From Fibrobacter sp. UWT2 (GTDB lineage Bacteria; Fibrobacterota; Fibrobacteria; Fibrobacterales; Fibrobacteraceae), in contig NZ_FRBF01000005.1 of NCBI RefSeq assembly GCF_900142545.1, forward strand, positions 1-64,000: a stretch of DNA of 64,000 nucleotides. The letters are read 5' to 3'. This document shows positions 8,611 to 18,020 of the stretch, in pieces. Under the pieces are notes generated by a model. That model ran no database searches and was not told the origin of the DNA. It saw nothing but the letters and a program-made list of their open reading frames with translations. The position numbers and the translations under genes are program-made. The first letter of the stretch is position 1, and each line of letters begins with the position of its first letter.

Positions 8611-8699
8611 GGAGATCCCCGCCTGCGCGGGGATGACAAACGAGGGCTAGATCCTTCGACTCCGAACCTACGGTTCTTCGCTCAGGATGACACAGGGTG
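8611..8699. repeat. REP-like palindromic repeats after yfcE
   Basis: Two hairpins lie between convergent genes: ATCCCCGC/GCGGGGAT (8615-8634) followed by GAC, and an ATCCT...AGGAT pair (8651-8688) enclosing GAACC/GGTTC, also followed by GAC. The same AGGATGAC ending occurs at 55243-55250. They look like short mobile palindromes and may also terminate transcription. Confidence 0.6.
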
Positions 8700-9446
8700 T
8701 CACTTCTTCAGTGCCGAGAGGAATTCCTTGAGGCGGGAGTCTTTCGGGTTGTCGAAGATTTCTTCGGGGGTGCCGTCTTCCTTGACGTAGCCGTCGGCAA
8801 AGAACAGCACACGGTTGGCGACTTCGCGGGCAAAGCTCATTTCGTGCGTCACCACGACCATCGTCATGCCGGTTTTTGCCAAGTCCTTCATCATCTTGAG
8901 GACTTCGCCGACCATTTCGGGGTCCAAGGCGCTGGTGGGTTCGTCAAAAAGGATTGCCTCGGGCTGCATGGCCATGGCGCGTGCAATCGCCACACGCTGC
9001 TGCTGGCCGCCGGAGAGTTGCGCCGGGTAATGATCAGCACGTTCCAGGAGCCCGATACGTTTCAGGAGTTCCTTCGCACGGGTCTCGGCATCGGCCTTCG
9101 TTAAGAGTCCGAGCTTTACCGGAGCAAACATGATGTTCTTGAGGGCAGTCATGTTCTTGAACAGATTGAACTGCTGAAACACCATGCCCACACGCCTGCG
9201 CACACTCGGCTTAGACACACCCTTCGCCAAGATGCTCTTGCCATCCAACAAAATGTCGCCACTCGTGGGATGTTCCAACAAATTCAGTTGGCGGAGGAAC
9301 GTAGACTTGCCGCAGCCCGAAGGCCCGATAATCGCAATCACGTCGCCGCGGTGGATGTCTAAAGAAATTCCCTTGAGAATCTGCTTATCGCCGTAGGCTT
9401 TGCAAAGGTCCTTGACCTGGATTAAAGTTTCTGCATTAGCGTTCAT
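8700..9446 (-). CDS. Polar amino-acid ABC transporter, ATP-binding subunit
   Basis: The 248-residue ATPase belongs to the GlnQ/HisP group that energises polar amino-acid uptake at the inner membrane. Walker A is GPSGCGKST, the signature is [14 protein letters not shown], Walker B is [13 protein letters not shown], and the switch His is in VVVTHE. Length is typical. It overlaps the upstream binding-protein/permease gene by 11 bases, which indicates translational coupling and a two-gene operon. The substrate cannot be fixed from the ATPase alone; glutamine, arginine or related amino acids are possible. Confidence 0.92.
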   Translation of the reverse strand: MNANAETLIQVKDLCKAYGDKQILKGISLDIHRGDVIAIIGPSGCGKSTFLRQLNLLEHPTSGDILLDGKSILAKGVSKPSVRRRVGMVFQQFNLFKNMTALKNIMFAPVKLGLLTKADAETRAKELLKRIGLLERADHYPAQLSGGQQQRVAIARAMAMQPEAILFDEPTSALDPEMVGEVLKMMKDLAKTGMTMVVVTHEMSFAREVANRVLFFADGYVKEDGTPEEIFDNPKDSRLKEFLSALKK

Positions 9447-10929
9447 TTTTCTTCAACCTCTTTTCAAGCTTTGCAACGCAAGACGAAAGTCCTGCCACCA
9501 GGATAAAGTAGATGGCCGCTACAGCAAGGAGCGGGAGCATGGCCTCATAGGTCATGCTGCGGATAATGTCACCACCGCGGGTCAAATCGGTCAGGCCGAT
9601 GTAGCCGCAAATGGAAGTTTCCTTGATGAGCGAGATAAATTCGTTCGTGAGTGCCGGGAGCGAATTCTTGAAAGCCTGCGGGTAAACGATGCTGTAAAGA
9701 ATCGTGCGGAAACGGAGGCCAAGGCTGCGCCCCGCCTCGATCTGCCCCGGATCTACCCCCTTGATACCGCTGCGGATAATTTCGGAGACGTATGCACCGG
9801 AGTTCACGCCGAAAGCGACAATCGCCACGAGAATCTTGTTCACGTTCACCGACGAGAATACGATGTAATAAATGATGAGCAGCTGGATCATCATCGGCGT
9901 TCCGCGAATCACGGCGAGGTACACCCTGGCGATTCCATTCAGAACCTTAAGGCGGCCATTGAATTCGTTGCTGGTGCGGATTTGCGCAATCACAAAGCCA
10001 ATCAAAATGCCGAGGAGGGCTGCAAAGAACGAAATAATCAGCGTGTTGCAAAGGCCTGTGACAATGAACTTCCAGCGGTCCTCTTTCACAAAATTCTTGT
10101 GCAGGTGATCAACGAAGGATTCTTCGCTCACAGCAGCCTCGTCACCGCGGACAATCACGACAATTTTCGAGAGCGTATACGGAGTCGTGAAGTTGATGGA
10201 CTTCTTGCGTTCCTCGGTCACGGTAAAGCCCGCGAAGCCCACATCGGCCTTGCCCGAAGAAACCGCATTGATAATCGCATCGAATTCGATATCCTGGATT
10301 TCAACCGTGCGGTTCATGAAGTCGGCAATATAGTTGACCACTTCGATATCGAAACCGGTAATTTTGGCGTTTTCGTAGTATTCGTACGGCGGGAACTGGG
10401 CGTTCGTTGAAAGCACCAGCTTCGGGCCTTCGGTCACTTTCTTCTGGTAATGGTAATTGCCGCTGCGATTGATGTAGGTGTTAAAGAGGGAATCGTAGGT
10501 TCCGTCCAGTTTCATCTGGGCGAGTGCCTGGTTCACCGTATCGAGCAACGCTTCGTTGCCCTTCGCGACCACGCCCGCGTACATTTCTTCGACAAAGACT
10601 TCTTCGAGAATGCGGAGCGACGGATTCTGCCGCACAAAGGCCTTGGCCGGCTGGTCGTCACTCATGACCGCATCGATTTTCCCCTGCAACAGCGCCTGCA
10701 CGGCATCGGCCAGTTTCGTGTAGCGATCCACGTCGATTTTTGCCGTATCGCCGCCGAAATCGGACGCGTAAATATCGGCGGTGTTGCCGATCTGCACACC
10801 CACTTTCTTGTGGCCGAGATCGTTAATGCTGTGGACTTTATTGGGGATTACCGCCTGCTTGCTTTCGCAAGAAACCAGGGCGAGCGCGTAAAACGCTAAA
10901 AAAAATGGGAGGAGGATTTTTCGCATCAT
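9436..10929 (-). CDS. Amino-acid ABC transporter, binding domain (lobes permuted) fused to permease
   Basis: The ~497-residue protein begins with a lipoprotein-type signal peptide (Cys at 21 in LVSC). Residues ~30-150 ([31 protein letters not shown]) match the second half of an SBP_bac_3 binding protein, and ~165-255 ([24 protein letters not shown] cut into its first motif, FTVTEERK) match the first half, so the lobes are in swapped order. The permease domain follows at ~275-490, with the EAA-like loop [10 protein letters not shown]. The start MMRK is chosen for its AAGGTG site and lipobox; the longer upstream ORF start is unlikely. It forms an operon with the ATPase. Similar fused proteins exist in other anaerobes, but the swapped order is seen here directly. 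Confidence 0.85.
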   Translation of the reverse strand: MMRKILLPFFLAFYALALVSCESKQAVIPNKVHSINDLGHKKVGVQIGNTADIYASDFGGDTAKIDVDRYTKLADAVQALLQGKIDAVMSDDQPAKAFVRQNPSLRILEEVFVEEMYAGVVAKGNEALLDTVNQALAQMKLDGTYDSLFNTYINRSGNYHYQKKVTEGPKLVLSTNAQFPPYEYYENAKITGFDIEVVNYIADFMNRTVEIQDIEFDAIINAVSSGKADVGFAGFTVTEERKKSINFTTPYTLSKIVVIVRGDEAAVSEESFVDHLHKNFVKEDRWKFIVTGLCNTLIISFFAALLGILIGFVIAQIRTSNEFNGRLKVLNGIARVYLAVIRGTPMMIQLLIIYYIVFSSVNVNKILVAIVAFGVNSGAYVSEIIRSGIKGVDPGQIEAGRSLGLRFRTILYSIVYPQAFKNSLPALTNEFISLIKETSICGYIGLTDLTRGGDIIRSMTYEAMLPLLAVAAIYFILVAGLSSCVAKLEKRLKKNER

Positions 10930-11036
10930 TTTCACCTTAGTCCAAAATTTAGCCATCGCCAAAGCGCATGTCAATAATTCTTGTTATATTTAACACATAC
11001 GGGTTTATTAAAAAAACTTGTTTTGAGGAGAAAAAC

Positions 11037-14000
11037 ATGAGTATAAAAGAGTGTTTTGGGTATTTACTGCTCTGTGTTGGTTTTGCCGCAGCCGCCACAA
11101 TTTCACCTAAAGAGCCCTCCCTGAAAGACGGATGCTACCAGATTGGCACCGCCCAGGAACTTTTCGGACTTGCCGAAATATCAAAAAAGCGCTCCTACGA
11201 AAATCCGGCCCTCCTTTGCGCCAAACTCACCGACAACATCGTAATCAACAAAAACGTTTTGGACGAGTACGGCGACCTGAACTCAAAAGCGAAAGACCTT
11301 GTCGCCTGGACACCCGTTGGCTTTGCAGGCATATTCGATGGAAACGGCAAGACCATTTCGGGCCTGTACGTGAATGACACCACCATAATGAGGGTAGGTC
11401 TATTCGAAAGCGTTGATTACACCTCCTATACCGATACTGTCGTTGTCAAAGACCTTGGTATCGAGGACTCCTATTTTTATGGCAAATACAAGAATACGAA
11501 TGACCCCTATATTGGAAGTATCTTTGCCTCAACGACCCCTAATGCAGCCTATATAAGGATTTCCAACTGCTACAGCAATGCAACCCTTGAGGGTTGGGGG
11601 ATTATTGGCGGACTTGTGGGCGGAAACGGTAGCAAAATGACTATCGAGAATTCCCACTATTCCGGAAAAATCCGCACCAAAATTTCAGCCGACGCAGGAG
11701 GACTAATCGGTACTTCCGGCGGAGACACCTTGTTCATCATTAACAGCTACAACTCGGCCAACATCAAAGGTGGCGGTTCTGCAGCAGGCCTCGCCTCAGC
11801 GACTAGAGTTGTAAAAGTGGTAAACAGCTACAACACAGGTGACCTCTCTAGCGATGAATACAGCGTTGCCGGTTTAATCGGCGGAATTACAGCCCCCAGT
11901 CGTGTGCCCAGGATTACCGAATACTCGAACATTATCCAGTCTTACAACACCGGCAAGCTTTATTCGGCAACCGGAGACATCGGCGGTTTAATCCTTAGTA
12001 TTAACGGAACCGAGCTGAACATCATCAACTCGTACAGCGAAGGCGATTTTTCGGATAAATACATAGACTTCCAATACGGCTACGACGGACTTGTCGTAAA
12101 GATCAAGTCCAGCGAATTAAATCTCATCAACAGCTTATATACGCAACAGACGATTGACTCTACGACAAATCTCAAGCTATATTACCAGTGCGACACCAAT
12201 TCAACCTGCAACATTATCAATTCCTATGCGCTTTCTGAATCGGGCTACAAGTACGATTATTCCGTCACCAGTAAGGAACTCGAAGACGGTTCCATCGCAC
12301 AATTGCTTCACGACTACAAGAATGGCGACATTGATGGATCCATCTGGGGACAAGATGTCGGCAACGACGTCCATCCGGTATATTCCGGCGAAGTCAAATA
12401 CAATACGGTAGAAGCGCACATCACCCCCACGATTCCCCAACTGGTTGACGGTTGCTACGAAATCGGGAACGCCGACGAGCTCTACGGATTTGCTGCGGTC
12501 GTAAACGGCACCGACAGTACGGACGCCAAGCTGGACGTTTGCGGAAAACTGACAGCAGACATCGTTATCAACGAACGCCTGATTGTAAAAGACACTCTCC
12601 TCAACGAAAGAGGCCGTCGACTCGTCAACTGGGTGCCGATTATGAATTTTGAAGGGGTATTCGACGGGCAAGGACATTCCATTTCGGGAATCTACCTCAA
12701 TCACCCTATTAGTGACTCTGTCGGATTCTTCGGTGTTATCGGAAGAAAGGATGTTCCTTCTGAAGTGACAATCAAGAACCTTCACATCAAGGACGCTTAT
12801 TACAAGTCCGAAAACATCGGCGGTATTGTCGGCTGGCTTCATTGGTCACTCACCCTTTCAGGCTGTTCATTCGAGGGTTACCTCAGCGGCGGCAATGCGG
12901 CAGGCCTTATTTATGCGGCACGCGAATTCGAATACTCCCGCGACCAACGAGATTTCATCTCGATCAAGAACTGCCACACCAAAGCGATCATAAACGCCTA
13001 TTGGTATGCAGCAGGGTTCATAATCAATGCAGATTATTACAAGAATATCAGTATCGAAAATTCTTATAGCGAATCTGAATTTGTAGCCCCCGAAATCTGG
13101 GGAGAAGGAGCGGGTTTCATCTGCCATATCGAACGTGGAAGCCTCAACATTTCCAACTCTTACAGCTACAATAAACTGTCTGATGTATACAAAAAATTCG
13201 GTTTGATCAATAGCTACGGAACATCCCTCTACATCAAGGTTGATACGCTTTCAATCATCAATTCATTTATTCTTCTTGATGAATCGAACAGCAATGTCAA
13301 AAGCAGGCTTGTCCTAAAACCAAACACTTTACCTGAAGTTTCCATCAAGAACTCCTACTACATTTCGGATACCATAAGCATTTACGGAGGCACTATCGCC
13401 CCCAGAGTTGACTTTGCAAACGGAACGATCGCCGCAGAACTTCACAATTATAAACTCGACGGAGTGGACGGATCTATCTGGGGCCAGACAGTCGGTACCG
13501 ATCCCTACCCCACCCTTAAGGGTAAAATTACCGGCTACACACCCACCACCTTAAAATTGACCTTGATTACCTACGAAGGCGACACCACAAAATACATCGA
13601 CCATTTCGTGCCGGGACACAAGATTAACCTGCCCATGCCTAAACAGGATGGATTCATTTTTGCAGGATGGTTCAACGACAACAAATACGAAGGCGACGCC
13701 GTTCTTTCTGTCGGAATCAAGGATACAAGCGACGTGACCCTTTACGCCAAGTGGATCGAAAACAAATCCCTGAAGCCGAAGGGCGATTGCTTCGAAATCG
13801 GAACCGCCGATGAACTTTACCAATTCACCCACTATGTGAACGACACTACTCGTGAAAATCTCAAAGAAAACATCTGCGCCAAGCTCACGGCAGACATTAC
13901 CATCAACAAGCATGTCCTTACCGCCCCCGAAACACTGAACGAAGATGCCATCGGCTTTATCAGTTGGACTCCGATCCAGAATTTCCGCGGATCCTTTGAC

Positions 14001-15524
14001 GGTCAAGGACATTCTATTTCAGGGCTTTACTTTAACGACGAAAGAATATCCGATGTCGGTCTTTTCGGGACAGTTTCCTTTGGCGATAACTCATGGTTCC
14101 GCGAAGATACGGCCACCATCAAGAACATCACTCTGAAGGACTCGTATTTCCTCGGCTATGAGAATGCTGCTGGAATTGTTGGAAAGGCAACCCACTCCGT
14201 TATCATTTTTGAAAATGTCCATAACGAAGGCCTAATTAGAAGCAACGAATATGCGGCAGGCTTACTTGCAGATGCAGATTACGCAGCCTACCCCGTTATT
14301 TTGAATTCTAGCAACAAGGGCGCCATATTCGCCGAAAATACTGCCGCAGGACTGATGGCCGGGAGCTTCAACGAGACAACCATCAGCAACTGTTACAATC
14401 TGGGACACATTACAGCGACATACGCAGCCGGAGGCATCGCCACAGGAATTGCAGGAGATTACTATGATGACGAGGAACCCTATTCAATCATTGAATTCTC
14501 CTACAACTCCGGAACCATTAGCGGAAACGACGGAGCTGGTGGCATATTGAGCGGATGCGGCAAATGCAAGCTTATTGAAACGGCAAATGTAGGCAACGTG
14601 TCAGGATCCACTGATATCGGCGGATTAATCGGAGAACTTTCGGGAGACATTTACAACTCGTACAACTCCGGAAAAATTGAGGCCAATTATCGATTTGGAG
14701 GACTAGTCGGTAACGCCAACAACATTAACATTACCAACTCCTTCAACACGCAACGCATAGAAGAGGGCGATTACAACCATGGCGGCCTTGTCGGCGCTTA
14801 TGAAAGCTACCTGGAACAGAACATCACAAATTCCTACTTCATCAATACCGACGTAGACAACCATTTCCAGCAGATTCAAGTGACCGCAAAGGATTTTGCT
14901 GACGGCACCGTGCTGAAAGCTTTGCAAGATTATACGGACAGCGTCATTGACGGAAAATGCTGGATCCAAAATATCGGCAAGGATGCGCACCCCGTTCTGA
15001 AGAGCTTGAACATTATTGCCATCAATTCTTCGAGCGTAACGCCCACAAGTTCTTCGTCTGTCATCAAGTCGTCAAGTTCTGCAGCTGAAAGCAGTTCCTC
15101 AAGCACAACGATTTCGAGCAGCAGCGAGCCAAAGTCTTCCTCCAGCGTTACGTCTTCTAGCAGCGACGCCAAATCGTCTAGCTCTTCTGTCAAGGAAACG
15201 TCCAGTTCGTCCGAAGGAGCGAAATCCAGTTCTTCTGAAGCAGGCAAGTCTAGTTCGTCCGAATCCGGAAAATCCAGCTCTTCGGGCAAGGAATCTATTG
15301 CCGAAGGCATTGTTCTGGACATCCACTACAATTTGTCCATCGACAACAGGAACATCTTGATTACAGGCGTTCCCGCCAAGACTTATGTGGCCTTGTTCGA
15401 CATGAACGGAACGCTTGTCGACAGGAAACTGACGGAATCGAACGGCGCAACGCTGGCCGCACCTCGCTCCGGACGCTATATCGTCCGAATCAAGGCGCAA
15501 AACCAGAGCGTCATCGTAAAATAA
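11037..15524 (+). CDS. Large secreted GLUG-repeat surface protein
   Basis: The 1495-residue protein starts at ATG 11037, preceded by GAGGAG; an in-frame start at 10968 would hide the signal peptide. After the signal sequence come three large repeats, each opening with a GCYQIGTA-x-ELF or related motif, an ADI-IN line and a W-PI-F-G-FDG-GHSI-GLY line, with many GLUG motifs (such as GGLVGG, AGGLIG). An InlB/Flg_new-like repeat with GWFNDNKYEG lies at ~835-908. A Ser-rich linker covers ~1331-1418, and the last ~75 residues form a sorting-like tail ending GRYIVRIKAQNQSVIVK. GLUG proteins are often adhesins. It is likely exported and surface-attached; the ligand is unknown. Confidence 0.85.
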   Translation: MSIKECFGYLLLCVGFAAAATISPKEPSLKDGCYQIGTAQELFGLAEISKKRSYENPALLCAKLTDNIVINKNVLDEYGDLNSKAKDLVAWTPVGFAGIFDGNGKTISGLYVNDTTIMRVGLFESVDYTSYTDTVVVKDLGIEDSYFYGKYKNTNDPYIGSIFASTTPNAAYIRISNCYSNATLEGWGIIGGLVGGNGSKMTIENSHYSGKIRTKISADAGGLIGTSGGDTLFIINSYNSANIKGGGSAAGLASATRVVKVVNSYNTGDLSSDEYSVAGLIGGITAPSRVPRITEYSNIIQSYNTGKLYSATGDIGGLILSINGTELNIINSYSEGDFSDKYIDFQYGYDGLVVKIKSSELNLINSLYTQQTIDSTTNLKLYYQCDTNSTCNIINSYALSESGYKYDYSVTSKELEDGSIAQLLHDYKNGDIDGSIWGQDVGNDVHPVYSGEVKYNTVEAHITPTIPQLVDGCYEIGNADELYGFAAVVNGTDSTDAKLDVCGKLTADIVINERLIVKDTLLNERGRRLVNWVPIMNFEGVFDGQGHSISGIYLNHPISDSVGFFGVIGRKDVPSEVTIKNLHIKDAYYKSENIGGIVGWLHWSLTLSGCSFEGYLSGGNAAGLIYAAREFEYSRDQRDFISIKNCHTKAIINAYWYAAGFIINADYYKNISIENSYSESEFVAPEIWGEGAGFICHIERGSLNISNSYSYNKLSDVYKKFGLINSYGTSLYIKVDTLSIINSFILLDESNSNVKSRLVLKPNTLPEVSIKNSYYISDTISIYGGTIAPRVDFANGTIAAELHNYKLDGVDGSIWGQTVGTDPYPTLKGKITGYTPTTLKLTLITYEGDTTKYIDHFVPGHKINLPMPKQDGFIFAGWFNDNKYEGDAVLSVGIKDTSDVTLYAKWIENKSLKPKGDCFEIGTADELYQFTHYVNDTTRENLKENICAKLTADITINKHVLTAPETLNEDAIGFISWTPIQNFRGSFDGQGHSISGLYFNDERISDVGLFGTVSFGDNSWFREDTATIKNITLKDSYFLGYENAAGIVGKATHSVIIFENVHNEGLIRSNEYAAGLLADADYAAYPVILNSSNKGAIFAENTAAGLMAGSFNETTISNCYNLGHITATYAAGGIATGIAGDYYDDEEPYSIIEFSYNSGTISGNDGAGGILSGCGKCKLIETANVGNVSGSTDIGGLIGELSGDIYNSYNSGKIEANYRFGGLVGNANNINITNSFNTQRIEEGDYNHGGLVGAYESYLEQNITNSYFINTDVDNHFQQIQVTAKDFADGTVLKALQDYTDSVIDGKCWIQNIGKDAHPVLKSLNIIAINSSSVTPTSSSSVIKSSSSAAESSSSSTTISSSSEPKSSSSVTSSSSDAKSSSSSVKETSSSSEGAKSSSSEAGKSSSSESGKSSSSGKESIAEGIVLDIHYNLSIDNRNILITGVPAKTYVALFDMNGTLVDRKLTESNGATLAAPRSGRYIVRIKAQNQSVIVK
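15025..15292 (+). repeat. Ser-codon-rich linker repeats in the GLUG protein
   Basis: About 90 codons are mostly Ser runs (SSSS) separated by short KE, DAK, EGA or ESGK spacers, using mixed TCx and AGx codons. This is the flexible linker typical of Fibrobacter secreted proteins. Confidence 0.8.
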
Positions 15525-15533
15525 CGCTACTGA

Positions 15534-17198
15534 TTAGTAAATCAGCTTGATATCATCCACCACCAGGACGGCATCCTTCGTACCATTGTAATGGTTGCCG
15601 TCTGCACTGGAGGCGAACACCACGCGAATGTGTGTCACGGGTTCTTCGCCCGTTCCCTGCACGAGGCCGTTATTGATAGCGGCCTTATTCGAAGATTTCA
15701 ACTTGGTATCGAATGTCGAAGAATTTTCGATGGGAGATCCTTCAAGAGGTTCGCCATACTTGAGCTTCAAGCGGAGCGTGCGCATGCCATTTTCGTCGGG
15801 TTCCGAAACGCTTACGACGTCCGGATTTTCGCGGCCGGAGTTGTCAGCCTTACTGGAACGGAACCAAGCCGAGGCCACCAGCGTGTTGACATCGCTTGCC
15901 TTGCGGTTCACATTCTTGTTGCCGGTGCGGTTTTCGAGCAGAATGTAGATATCACAGCTGTCGCCCTTGCCTTCGTAGCTGAACTTGACTTCCATGTATT
16001 CGGGCCTTGCCGCAAAGGGCTTGCCAAAGTCCAAAAGTTCATTGCCATCGGGCCAAGTCGAAGAACTGGCCATCGAAAGCGTGCCCACGCCATTGGGGTT
16101 AAAGTCGGCCGTATAGAGGCTCCCGCTTGCAATCTTAGTAAGAGCGGAACCAGTTTTAATCATTGCGCCAATCATAGAACCCGAAGTTTTCTTTTCAGTG
16201 GTTGTCAAAATCGTATTGGCGTTGCCCCAAATAGAATCCGGCGTGACATCATTCTTGTTCCAGGAGTTGAAATTTTCGCCCGGCAACTGGTAGCCCGCCT
16301 TCACCGAATAGGTTGTACTTTTATCTTTTTCGTTCGTCACCTTCACCTGAACGCCCATGCCAAAATCGTAGGACTCGCCCACAGTCACATCGGCGGATGC
16401 GCCATCCGAAAGTTCCATCGCTGAAAGTTCAAGCGACGTCAAATCCGTGCGGAATTCAAGATCGTCCACATGGATAGACTTGTTTTCTTCATCGATAACA
16501 GCGGCTTTTCCGGCAATCGAAAGGGACAAAATCTTCGGAGCCTCGGCGCTACCTCCAGAAGAGCTAGTCGGCTCGTCAGATTCCGAAGAGCTTGAAGTGA
16601 CCGCAGAACTACCCGGTTCATCGGCTTTTTGAGAGCTACTAGAAGAATCCTTTGACTCCGAGCTGCTGGATTTGTCGCTCTTTTCGGAGCTGCTAGATTT
16701 ACCTTCTGCAGAACTGCTGGACTTGGCCGAGGAACTGCTTTCGGGTTCCACATTCGGGATGTTGAAAGTCAACTGCCAAACGGACTTTTTACCGCTTTCA
16801 GAAACCACCACCACATAAAGCACATGGCTAGAAGGCACACGGATTTTATTACCCGATTCAATCGTTTCTTTGGAATACTTTACCTTCTTGGCAAGAGAAT
16901 CGAGCCCTGCGGAATCCTTCGGGAATTCATCGATATCGCCATCCACCAAATGAAGGCTTGCAAAATGGCTCAGATTGAGATCTTCAAGCGTCACCGAGTC
17001 CCAAGTGTCAAGCGAGTCGGGAACTTCGCCCAAGTCAAATTCGATGCGGTGTTGCTCCGAATAAATCGCCGGTGAGCCATCTTGTTCGGCAACGGCAATT
17101 TCTTTGAGTTCGCGATAATCCGAAGTGTCAAACGTATCGTAATCGGCGGTACATGCGCCAAGAAGCATCATCAAAGCAAGGATAATCCATTTTTTCAT
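15534..17198 (-). CDS. PCMD-domain lipoprotein with Ser-rich linker
   Basis: The 554-residue product starts at ATG 17198 (MKKWIILALMMLLGAC), with GGGAG upstream; an earlier ATG adds five residues and has a poorer site. Cys16 is the lipobox cysteine. An Ig-like region precedes a Ser-rich linker at ~149-213, then another beta domain, and the last ~250 residues match the putative carbohydrate-metabolism domain (PCMD, PF13201): ENFNSW near its start, IASGSLYTADF, and VVFASSADGNHYNG near the end. It follows a beta-barrel gene by 18 bases in one operon. An outer-membrane-anchored carbohydrate-binding role is plausible but unproven. Its stop codon lies only 9 bases from that of the GLUG protein on the other strand. 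Confidence 0.75.
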   Translation of the reverse strand: MKKWIILALMMLLGACTADYDTFDTSDYRELKEIAVAEQDGSPAIYSEQHRIEFDLGEVPDSLDTWDSVTLEDLNLSHFASLHLVDGDIDEFPKDSAGLDSLAKKVKYSKETIESGNKIRVPSSHVLYVVVVSESGKKSVWQLTFNIPNVEPESSSSAKSSSSAEGKSSSSEKSDKSSSSESKDSSSSSQKADEPGSSAVTSSSSESDEPTSSSGGSAEAPKILSLSIAGKAAVIDEENKSIHVDDLEFRTDLTSLELSAMELSDGASADVTVGESYDFGMGVQVKVTNEKDKSTTYSVKAGYQLPGENFNSWNKNDVTPDSIWGNANTILTTTEKKTSGSMIGAMIKTGSALTKIASGSLYTADFNPNGVGTLSMASSSTWPDGNELLDFGKPFAARPEYMEVKFSYEGKGDSCDIYILLENRTGNKNVNRKASDVNTLVASAWFRSSKADNSGRENPDVVSVSEPDENGMRTLRLKLKYGEPLEGSPIENSSTFDTKLKSSNKAAINNGLVQGTGEEPVTHIRVVFASSADGNHYNGTKDAVLVVDDIKLIY

Positions 17199-17216
17199 AT
17201 TAGCACTCCCCACTTA

Positions 17217-17957
17217 TTAGAAGAAATAAACCAGCGAAAAATCCAAGGCCAGCAAATTGATCTTGAAATTAACGATATTGTACAGCACCTCGCTGCGGGA
17301 ATCCCCGTTTTCTTCGATTTCCATAATCGAAGAACTCAAGCCCAAAAGGCCCACCGAAGTTTCAAAGGCCAAGCGGTCCAGCACCATAATGCTTAAGCCC
17401 GGATTGATGCCGAAATTGAATGTCCAGCCGTGATTTTTCGTCTTGGACATTTCTTCGCCGTCATCGGATTGCGAAATGCCGTAGGAATATTCCACCTTGA
17501 GCGAAGTTTCATTAAAGAAATAGACGGTTCTGGAATCAAAAACCTTCAGGTAGTTCTTGAGGAACGGCTGTACAAAGAATCCGTTGCTCACGTACTTGCG
17601 ATGTTCCTTGACATCGGCAATGTCTTCGAGAATGGAAAAATCGATATCCACAAAAGTTCGGCTATACCCCACTCGGGCACCGATGGCCATTGCATCACGG
17701 ATAAAATAGCCGCCAAAGCCCTCGGCCGTAAAAGTGTACCCCTCGGCCTTGTAAATATCGCCGAAAATGATATTCAGGGCATCTTCATCAGATTCTCCCT
17801 GCAGCAAGAACAAGGTAGCACCCGTCAAGAAGTTTCCACGGTGAATCGCTTCGTCTTCGCGGACGGCATGGAGATTTGCCAGGAGCCCGCCCTTTTCTGC
17901 AAAAGCATGGGACGCCAAAACCAAGGCTAAAAAGAGAAAAAGAAACCTATACATCAT
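17217..17957 (-). CDS. Outer-membrane beta-barrel protein, function unknown
   Basis: The 246-residue protein has a signal peptide (cleavage near SHAFA) followed by alternating hydrophobic/aromatic strands and ends with LDFSLVYFF, a C-terminal Phe typical of outer-membrane barrels. It is the first gene of an operon with the PCMD lipoprotein. A TATATT box ends 8 bases before the ATG at 17957 and there is no Shine-Dalgarno site, so the transcript is probably leaderless; a second ATG follows immediately. I recognise no specific family. Pairing with a lipoprotein suggests a surface complex. Confidence 0.7.
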   Translation of the reverse strand: MMYRFLFLFLALVLASHAFAEKGGLLANLHAVREDEAIHRGNFLTGATLFLLQGESDEDALNIIFGDIYKAEGYTFTAEGFGGYFIRDAMAIGARVGYSRTFVDIDFSILEDIADVKEHRKYVSNGFFVQPFLKNYLKVFDSRTVYFFNETSLKVEYSYGISQSDDGEEMSKTKNHGWTFNFGINPGLSIMVLDRLAFETSVGLLGLSSSIMEIEENGDSRSEVLYNIVNFKINLLALDFSLVYFF

Positions 17958-17965
17958 AGTGGCTA

Positions 17966-17971
17966 AATATA
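17966..17971 (-). promoter_or_regulatory. Start-proximal TATATT box of the barrel/PCMD operon
   Basis: TATATTTAG with the hexamer ending 8 bases before ATG 17957. The divergent yhcC gene has its own box 37 bases away at 18008. Confidence 0.5.
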
Positions 17972-18007
17972 ATTAATATTTACATTCGGCTTGGTTTCAT
18001 TAAATGC

Positions 18008-18013
18008 TATATT
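18008..18013 (+). promoter_or_regulatory. Start-proximal TATATT box of yhcC
   Basis: The hexamer ends 7 bases before ATG 18021 and no ribosome-binding site lies between, so a leaderless mRNA is predicted. Confidence 0.5.
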
Positions 18014-18020
18014 ATGACAT

